Below the pieces are notes generated by a model, which ran no database searches, was not told the origin of the DNA, and saw nothing but the letters and a program-made list of their open reading frames with translations. This document shows positions 57,601 to 64,000 of a stretch of 64,000 bases of DNA, piece by piece. Numbering within the stretch: the stretch's first letter is position 1; each line of letters opens with the position of its first letter. The position numbers and the translations under genes were made by a program. The stretch is from Odontesthes bonariensis (taxonomy: Eukaryota > Chordata > Actinopteri > Atheriniformes > Atherinopsidae), in contig NC_134508.1 in NCBI RefSeq assembly GCF_027942865.1, forward strand, positions 32,609,466 through 32,673,465, given 5' to 3'.

Positions 57601-60600
57601 TATTTTTTTGCTCTGCAAAATATTTTTAAATAGTTAAAAGCACAATATGTTTTTTTTGTATTATATATTTTTTCTTGCCAATTAATTACAAGGTAAATAA
57701 TAACAAATTGTTGCAGCTCTAGAGTCCCAATAATGATAACTTTTGTCATTTCTCACTTTCTAAGAATCTAAGCAAAATCATAACTTATCATTACTTTTTA
57801 CTATCAAATAGTCCAATTTATGGTGATGACTTTTTGAAAGCTAATTATTGTATTTTGATTAGTATGTTTTCCTTTTTAACACAGTCCTATAGATTTATTT
57901 TTTGTTAAGCTGTGACTGCTAAAAGTTTGAGTAAATCAAAAATAAATATATGTTCTGAATTTGTCACATCACATAAAAATGTGTAATTAACCACCCTACC
58001 AAACATGAATGTGTAAATTAAGTTATTAGAATAAGATCTGAAAATCACTGGAAAATTAGCATTGCTCTCTGCTCTGAGACGCTGGAGGTGTGTCTGCTGA
58101 AGACCCCTTATTAACAGATCTCAGATCAGCTCAAACGAACCAGGCTACATAGCAAACGGCAGAGATGATTTTATCTGGAAACACACAAAAGATACTGTAT
58201 TTAGTAATTCAGTCACCTTCCAGTTGTTGGGGAAAAAAAAAGTCAAGTAGTCAGCACAGAATCTGAATTATTTCAGAACTACAGTATCCCCTTTTACTCT
58301 AGTTTGTTAATTCTCAACAATCCATCCGCTTCAAACAAATTTTTTAAGCCTACTGAGTTTTTGGTCTAGCTATAAATAAAAAAAAAGTGCTATCGTGAAT
58401 AAGATTCCACCAATGTTAAAGCAAAGCAAAATTATTTCCAAGCTTTGTAGATCGGTCCCCAATTCATTGTGCCCTTTTAAAATAAACTTACATTTCCTCA
58501 CTACTGGCTCATGAAGCAACATTTGCTTACAAATGGAGTCCTGTGTTCACTGTTAGACCAAATACAGTCCAATAATTAGGGCACCTGAGCATTCACAGAG
58601 TGCAGCTCATAAAGAGTTGCTGTGTATCTCACACTCCTGTCATCGTACTGCCATCAGCAGATCTTGCCCCAGGCAAAACATGACACAGAAGAAGCAGCTC
58701 GCGGCAGCATTAATCACTGAACTAGATGCAAGAAAAACGACAGCAGTTAATGCATGAGAGGAGTCTCTTCCTACAAAGAGTGCAACACAACTGATAGCGA
58801 CAGATTAATTTGAGTGTTAATGAATGTAAACAGATTTTATTTTCAACCAGTGACTCTAGAGAGCCTCAGCTACACAATGCAAACTGCTAACTTAATTTAA
58901 ACTGGCTAATTCCCACTCTGCATAAAGTAACTGTAGTATTTCTCAGCATGGCAATAGAAATGTTCAACAGAAGGGCTTGCTTCATAAGAATTGACTATAA
59001 TTGTGCTCTAATTAAGCCAATAAACAAACAGAAGCCTTAGGGGACACGATAATGTAGCTTCATTGGAGACTGTCATTTATAAAGATCACAATTCTTTGGC
59101 CTTGATTAGCTTCACGGTCTGTTCACCCATTATTGGATCGCCCAGAGGTCAACAGTCAAGACCCAGAGGGTTGTTGTGCTGTAGACCTAATAAATGCAAC
59201 GACTGTTCTCTGAAGTCCAAGATGTTACTCAGATCCCTCTGCTCCATCGCATCAATCTTCGTTATTCATTATTGGGCCCGTAGGACATTACTGTGAATAA
59301 TGCTGTTTATCTATCGAGTGCAAAGAGGCAACTGCCTGTTTCTTTACTTCATTCTAAGACTCAGGCTATCTAGCCTTGCTTTTGTATCAAGTGTTTTTCT
59401 TTACTTCTCTTTCCAGTTTAGATATTGAAAACTTTAATGTATACAGGATCAAACTATTGTTATCTTGGATTCACCATTGCTAAGGTACAAAAATGTTGTA
59501 TCTGTGTCGAGTGGACTTTGGAATGTGGTAGCATGTGACCATCTAAAAGTACAGAAATATATTTGCAAGCAAAACAGCTGTGAGCTACAGATGTAGTATG
59601 CCCAAATCTGTACTCTTGGTTTATAACCACTCCACCCAAATTCAATTATATGGCATGATGCACAATCCGTTCCTCTCTCTGCACCCCATGTCCACAGATT
59701 CTTGTACCATGCACACAGATTTGCAAGCATGTTTTTTAAAAAAAAAACAATTTATGGGGCGATTGTGTGCAGGAGCTCAGCACTGTTGCAGAGATGTTGG
59801 TACACCTACATGTAATGAATCTCAGTCAGTTTTCTGCAGCATTTTCATGTCTCTGTCGAGTATCAGCTCAATTTACTTGAAACTTTGTGTGGTGTAAAGA
59901 AAATGTATCAGGTACAAGATTGTAGTACTGCTATTCCATGCAGATAAATTAAAAATGGAGGACAATGTGGGAAGAGTAGCGCGTAGCAGAGATGAACACC
60001 AAACAAACAGACTAGTTGAACTCACTGCAACTCCCACTCATTGTCTGTATTGTGTGCTAACAGCATTTTTGTTGACAGTGCCAAAATTAGTGGAGGCTTC
60101 ATGGGGGAAATAAACAGCACCACTCAATTCATCATTCCATTCATGCTCTGTAATGGCAGGACCTGTTTGTGTGGGCTGATTGAATCTGAACTAAGCCTCA
60201 AATACTAGAGCCTCATTCCTACGCAGGCTATTGTCTGATGCTCCTCCTCCTGCCTCTGTGTTTGAGACAGCTGCTGATTTAGACTGTTTCTCCAGGTAAG
60301 CAGATGTCAAATCCATTCCTGAAAGTAGTATAAAGCCTGGCAGTGACACCACATAAACGGACCATATCTTCTCGTTGGAATTATAGAGAAAGCCTCCCAT
60401 AGTCCTGACACCACATGCCATATAAATGACTGCCTCTGTAGTGCTGAGGGTGTAAACTGTTGATGAACTAAACTAGCTACCGTTACTGTTCTGGTAACAA
60501 GTCAAAAATATTTTTCATAGCAGTCTTTTCTCCAATTAACATTTGTCTAATCTGTTTTATGATCAAACAGTGCGGTTGTCTCCTTAAAGTCTGGTTAAGT

Positions 60601-61050
60601 CAGAAGCATTGACTGTATATAAAAATGGGCATAAAAATCTAGTCTAAACTATGAAGCCATTGCAATAGGCAGTTCATGTGCAGTGGCCTCTGTGGAGCAG
60701 AATAATAGGACATTCCTGCTTTCCAAGTCCACATGGACAAACCGATTTGGACTCCGTAGGCGTGCTATCTATTGCGTGAGCTGTGCAACACTTCTCATAA
60801 ATCAGCATGTACATTGTAAAGGTGTGAACACAAACTCTCCTACAAAGTCTTTTTTTTCTTTTTTAATACTCCTAGTCTTCTTTTTCTGGTATGTTGTTTT
60901 TGTGAATGGTGATTGATCCTGGTGCACTCATAAGTATTTGGGCTGCATGCTGAAACCCAGGGGACTCTTGCAGACTGGAGAGGATAATGAAATTTTGTAC
61001 ACACAGGCCTTGGTGCTGGCTCCCTTTATCGAGGACTTTGGAAGCAGACA
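54610..61050. other. grm4: upstream grm4 intron, left part
   Basis: No grm4 exon is seen between 54610 and the right edge, so this intron exceeds 9.3 kb. Apart from a retroposon scrap at 55610-55685, this part is AT-rich DNA with only short unsupported frames. Confidence 0.75.
55610..55685 (+). repeat. short fish retroposon fragment
   Basis: TATCTGAGTCTTGTTCTGCTGGAGGTCTCTTCC followed by ACTAAAAGGAAGTTCTTC matches the common fish 'gagtctggttctgctggaggtttcttcctgttaaaagggagtttt' repeat core associated with L2-type elements. Only the core is present. Confidence 0.55.
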
Positions 61051-61205
61051 TGGCTCAGGTGGTAGACTGCATGTCTATCAGTCAGAAGATCAGTGGTTTG
61101 ATCTCCAGCCCCTCTACAAGTCAAGTGTCCTTGAGCAAAACGCTCACATGTTGTGTGATTGTAGGGTGGAAATATAAGCTGAGGTGCTGCATATATAAAG
61201 TGCAA
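61051..61205 (+). repeat. tRNA-derived SINE fragment
   Basis: TGGCTCAGGTGGTAGACTGC is a Pol III A-box-like start, and AGTGGTTTGATCTCCAGCCC is a B-box-like segment about 35 bp later. These are followed by TCAAGTGTCCTTGAGCAAAAC, a block seen in a common fish tRNA-derived SINE. It then ends near GGTGCTGCATATATAAAGTGC. The anticodon region is degraded, so it is not a tRNA gene. Confidence 0.55.
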
Positions 61206-61339
61206 ATTAAATCATGTGTAAAAGAAAGTACACACTTTTTCAATTCTAAGACTATACTTTTTACTAATGAATACAACATCAGATAAACAAAGCCTGTCAT
61301 GTACACCAAGTACTAAACTAAACTAAAAGTACTAACTAA

Positions 61340-62035
61340 AAACTAAACCAAACTGCTAAAGTAGTGTAAATCACCCAATGATTTAGTATCTTGTAGAAAA
61401 ACCTTTAGCAGAATTAACTTGAAGTAATAATTTTCTGTATGACATTAACAGTCTCTCAAGTCATTGTGGAGGTATTCTGGCCCATTTATTTACAACATTG
61501 CTTCAGTTTGAGGTTTGCAGGCATTGATTTATGCACAGTTGTCTTGGGTCCCACCACAAAATTTCAGGGTCAGGCTGAGGTCTGGACTGTGAGTAGAACA
61601 TTGCAACACCTCGATTCTTTTCTCTTTCAGCAATTCTATTCTACATTTGCTGCTGTGCTTAGGCTCATTATCCTGCTGCATGATCCAGTTTCAGCCGAGC
61701 TTCAGCTCTCGGACAGATAGCCTCACATTTTACTCTAGAATACGTTGGTATACAGAGGAGTTTGTGGTCGACTCAGTAACTGCCCAAACAAGCCCAAATC
61801 ATCATCCCTGTACCACTGCGCTTGTCAGTTGATATGAGGTGTTTGTTTTTTGCTAAATGTGCCAAACTTCTCCACATTGATCTTGTCTGTCCAAAGGGGA
61901 TTGTTCAAGTGGTGTTGTGGTTTGTTCAGATGCGACTTTGCAAACCTAAGCTGTGATGCCATGTTCTTTTTAGAGAGAAGAAGCTTTCCTCTGGCAGCCA
62001 TTCCAAACAAACTTACTAGGGTTGTTAGAAAACTA
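61340..62035 (-). mobile_element. Tc1-like transposon relic, copy 2 (in grm4 intron)
   Basis: The minus strand retains diverged Tc1-like transposase pieces: LVSLFGMAARGKLLLSKKN, LRFAKSHLNKPQ and PLWTDKINVEKFG. In the last of these the catalytic WTDE has become WTDK. The block TTTAGCAGAATTAACTTGAAG near 61403 parallels TTTAGCAGCAATAACTTGAAG at 47326 in copy 1, so both belong to the same family and lie in the same orientation. Stops, frameshifts and a missing N-terminus show it is dead. Boundaries are approximate. Confidence 0.82.
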
Positions 62036-62742
62036 AAAATAATCATTGATAATACATTTTTTTATATCTAATAGGATTCTCATTTGCATCATCATTGATA
62101 CCAACAGTGGAGTCTTCACCTCCTCCTGTTACTTAAAGCACCGCTGTAGCCACTCCCTCACAAGCAGCTGGCTGCTGTTACAGCATAAAACTAACTTAAC
62201 ATTGTGTTTAATGGGGCTTCATACTGCAACAGTTTTGTTGGATTTTCTGACCATTTTAACACATTGTAAGATTAATTTTAAACTAGGTGCGATTTGGAAA
62301 TATGCCCTGAAGTTTTTTAGTCATCACCATGTCTCTTACGAAATGCCAGCATGGAGCGATAATCTGCACAAGTGTCTTGTGTGAGTGAGAGACCAGAGTT
62401 ATTTTGAGCCTGTCGCAATGATATGACCTGTGACACGACAGTCTCAAGTTAATGAAGTGAGATGCGGACTATTTTTTTTACCAAATAATTAATTTACTAA
62501 ATCTGGTCAGGATGAAAAAAATATGAAAGTGTTGCGTTTAAATTGATCTAAGCAATGGTTTTGTTGTGTGTGTGTATGCAGTTGCTCCCATTTTCAGTGG
62601 AAAAAGTTGGTGTGGTGCCCTACTTTTAAAAATGATGTGCCCCTTAATTTGTAGTGGTTTCAAAAATATAGAGTATTGAATATTTTCCTTGGTATTAGTG
62701 TTGGCATTGAAATTTCAGTATTGTGACAACCTTAACCCATTG
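62036..62742. other. grm4: grm4 intron, no recognised feature
   Basis: About 700 bp. A plus-strand 112-codon frame at 62046-62384 has no recognisable domain. Confidence 0.6.
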
Positions 62743-62835
62743 AGGCCGGGAAAGCATTGCCGCATTTCTACCTTTAAAGCCGGGGGTGCTGTTGCGTTAT
62801 TCTACCTTTAAGGCCGGGAAAGCAAAGCGTACACG
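62743..62835. repeat. 34-bp imperfect tandem repeat, about 2.5 copies
   Basis: Units start at 62743, 62777 and 62811 with A(G/A)GCCGGG and end TTCTACCTTTA in the first two; the third is cut short. The spacing is exactly 34 bp. It lies only about 20 bp left of the LTR end. Confidence 0.85.
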
Positions 62836-62855
62836 TCTTTTTTTTCATGTATAAG

Positions 62856-63310
62856 TGTCAGCAAGGTTGGGCTTGAAGGGAGGACGCGGATGCAGAATTG
62901 AGGATGAAAGCAAAACTGAGTTTATTTCACAAAAAAAAAAAAAAAAAAAAAAGTAAACAAAAGGCGCGGCTGAGCCGGATACAAAAACCTAAACTGTGGA
63001 AAAATATATAACGAAACAAAACAAAAGCATGGAAACTTATCTGTGACTTATCTGTGGCGTGGCGTAGCATGGATGGTGACGGGGAAGGATCTCACAAGAA
63101 CTGAAAAGAAACCTGGAAACTAAATACTGTGGAGGGTGATTAGGGATTGAGTGCAGCTGAAGGGGAAAACACAGGTGAGGGACGTGAGGCTGATGGCAGG
63201 GAAGGAGAGGGTGGCGTGACATGAAAACTAAACAAGACCTGAACCTAAAACATGAGAAAAAAAAACTAAAGACATGAACTATAAACCAAAACTTGTGACA
63301 TGGCGTTACA
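62856..63310 (-). mobile_element. probable 3' LTR of an LTR retrotransposon
   Basis: On the minus strand the segment starts TGTAACGCCATGTCACAAG and ends CCTTGCTGACA, giving TG...CA termini. It contains an AATAAA polyadenylation signal (62921-62926) about 65 bp from its end. Directly upstream on the same strand is a purine run (AGGGGGGGGGG at 63314-63326), which looks like the polypurine tract that primes plus-strand synthesis. This order makes it the 3' LTR, with the element extending past the right edge. The start could instead be TGTCACAAG at 63300. A 22-base A/T homopolymer interrupts it near 62931. No protease, polymerase or envelope coding is in view, so the superfamily is undetermined. 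Confidence 0.6.
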
Positions 63311-63490
63311 GAGCCCCCCCCCCTCAAGGGTCGGATCCCAGACGACCCTAAAAAAAAAAAAAAAAAAAAAAATTCTGAGGGTGGGAGGGAGGGGCTCGAA
63401 ACCGGTCCGACGGGGACCAGACATCCAGGCTGCGTGGATGCAGTGGCCAACCAGGCCTGCAGCTCGTACCGGGTTCGGGCAGCAGGAGAC
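63311..63490 (-). other. polypurine tract and retroelement internal region
   Basis: It contains the 10-base C-run at 63314-63323 (a G-run on the element's sense strand) and a pure A tract of about 20 bases at 63351-63371. GC-rich unique sequence then leads into the tandem repeat. On the minus strand the repeat-derived open frame terminates in this A tract. Confidence 0.55.
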
Positions 63491-64000
63491 GGTGGTCTGG
63501 CGGACGCCCAGACCTCCCATGGCGTGGCGGCAGGAACAAGCGGTGGTCTGGCAGACGCCCAGACTTCCCATGGCGTGGCAGGAACAAGCGGTGGTCTGGC
63601 AGACGCCCAGACCTCCCATGGCGTGGCGGCAGGAACAGGCGGTGGTCTGGCGGACGCCCAGACCTCCCATGGCGTGGCGGCAGGAACAGGCGGTGGTCTG
63701 GCGGACGCCCAGACCTCCCATGGCGTGGCGGCAGGAACAGGCGGTGGTCTGGCGGACGCCCAGACCTCCCATGGCGTGGCGGCAGGAACAGGCGGTGGTC
63801 TGGCGGACGCCCAGACCGCAGACGGGGTAGCAGGAGCAGGAGGTGGTCTGGCTGGCGGCCAGACATCCTTCGACGTGGCAGCAGGAGGCGGTGGTCTGGC
63901 GGGCGGCCAGACATCCCGTGGCGTGGCAGCAGGAGGCGGTGGTCTGGCGGGCGGCCAGACATCCCGTGGCGTGGCAGCAGGAGGCGGTGGTCTGGCGGGC
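63351..64000 (-). other. open frame of 17/16-residue repeats, LTR-sense strand, open to window edge
   Basis: On the minus strand one frame stays open from the right edge to the T/A homopolymer at about 63350 (a Met at 63960-63962; about 12 more open codons lie upstream of it). It reads repeated units such as RSGRPPDHRLFLPPRHG, rich in Arg, Pro, His and Leu, and ends NFFFFFFF. No domain, signal peptide or catalytic motif is recognisable. Because the units are multiples of three, other frames are also partly open (168 codons minus, 176 codons plus), so openness alone does not prove translation. Confidence 0.3.
63491..64000. repeat. GC-rich 51/48-bp tandem repeat (minisatellite), at least 11 units
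   Basis: GGTGGTCTGGC starts at 63491, 63542, 63590, 63641, 63692, 63743, 63794, 63842, 63890, 63938 and 63986. Spacings are 51, 48, 51, 51, 51, 51, 48, 48, 48 and 48 bp. The first block (…CGGACGCCCAGACCTCCCAT…) and the second (…GGGCGGCCAGACATCCCGTG…) are two subtypes. The repeat continues past the window. Its GC content is far above its surroundings. Confidence 0.95.

Noticed and set aside
61051..61125. Possible tRNA gene from A-box and B-box matches
   Set aside because: No cloverleaf with a proper anticodon arm, and a SINE body follows.
63491..64000. Regular direct repeats that might suggest a CRISPR array
   Set aside because: Units are contiguous with no unique spacers, in a vertebrate genome; this is a minisatellite.

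Overview
The window looks like nuclear DNA of a teleost fish. It is AT-rich and intron-rich, with long non-coding stretches. Two vertebrate genes can be read exon by exon with correct splice sites, and the repeats are typical of fish: L2/CR1-type LINE pieces, tRNA-derived SINEs, Tc1-like transposons, TTAA-flanked and hAT-type MITEs, and long TA and GATA microsatellites. There is no sign of bacterial or phage DNA. I cannot name the species.

Layout. (1) 239-2595, minus strand: eight consecutive coding exons, phase-consistent throughout, of an IGFN1-like gene (immunoglobulin-like and fibronectin type III domain containing 1, a skeletal-muscle protein). They cover 303 codons from the N-terminal region: a first Ig domain, a charged linker, a helical WEILLSADKKDY segment and a second Ig-type domain. 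The rest of the gene lies off the left edge, and the first exon is not securely located. (2) 2.6-49.6 kb: about 47 kb in which I find no convincing gene. It holds a palindromic TTAA-flanked MITE (3626-4277), a hAT-type MITE with an 8-bp target duplication (36385-36742), LINE fragments (19.2, 36.0 and 39.1-40.7 kb), SINE-like copies, a Tc1-like relic (47.2-48.1 kb) and microsatellites. (3) 50908-54609, minus strand: the last two coding exons of a group III metabotropic glutamate receptor, best matched to grm4. They are a 247-nt exon with the end of the seven-transmembrane domain and most of the tail, and a 50-nt terminal coding exon that ends in NHAI and a stop. (4) 54610-64000: the upstream grm4 intron, still open at the right edge. 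It carries a second Tc1-like relic, a tRNA-derived SINE, a 34-bp minisatellite, a probable 3' LTR (62856-63310) and a GC-rich 51/48-bp tandem repeat running off the window.

The two genes share a strand, so grm4 lies upstream of igfn1. They are functionally unrelated (synapse versus muscle), and nothing here suggests joint regulation. The most unusual structure is the tandem repeat at the right edge: every unit spacing is a multiple of three, and one frame on the LTR-sense strand stays open to the window edge. I saw no candidate for a wholly new biological system. The findings are the small terminal exon, the repeat ORF, the transposon structures, possible unannotated igfn1 exons and some speculative regulatory sites.
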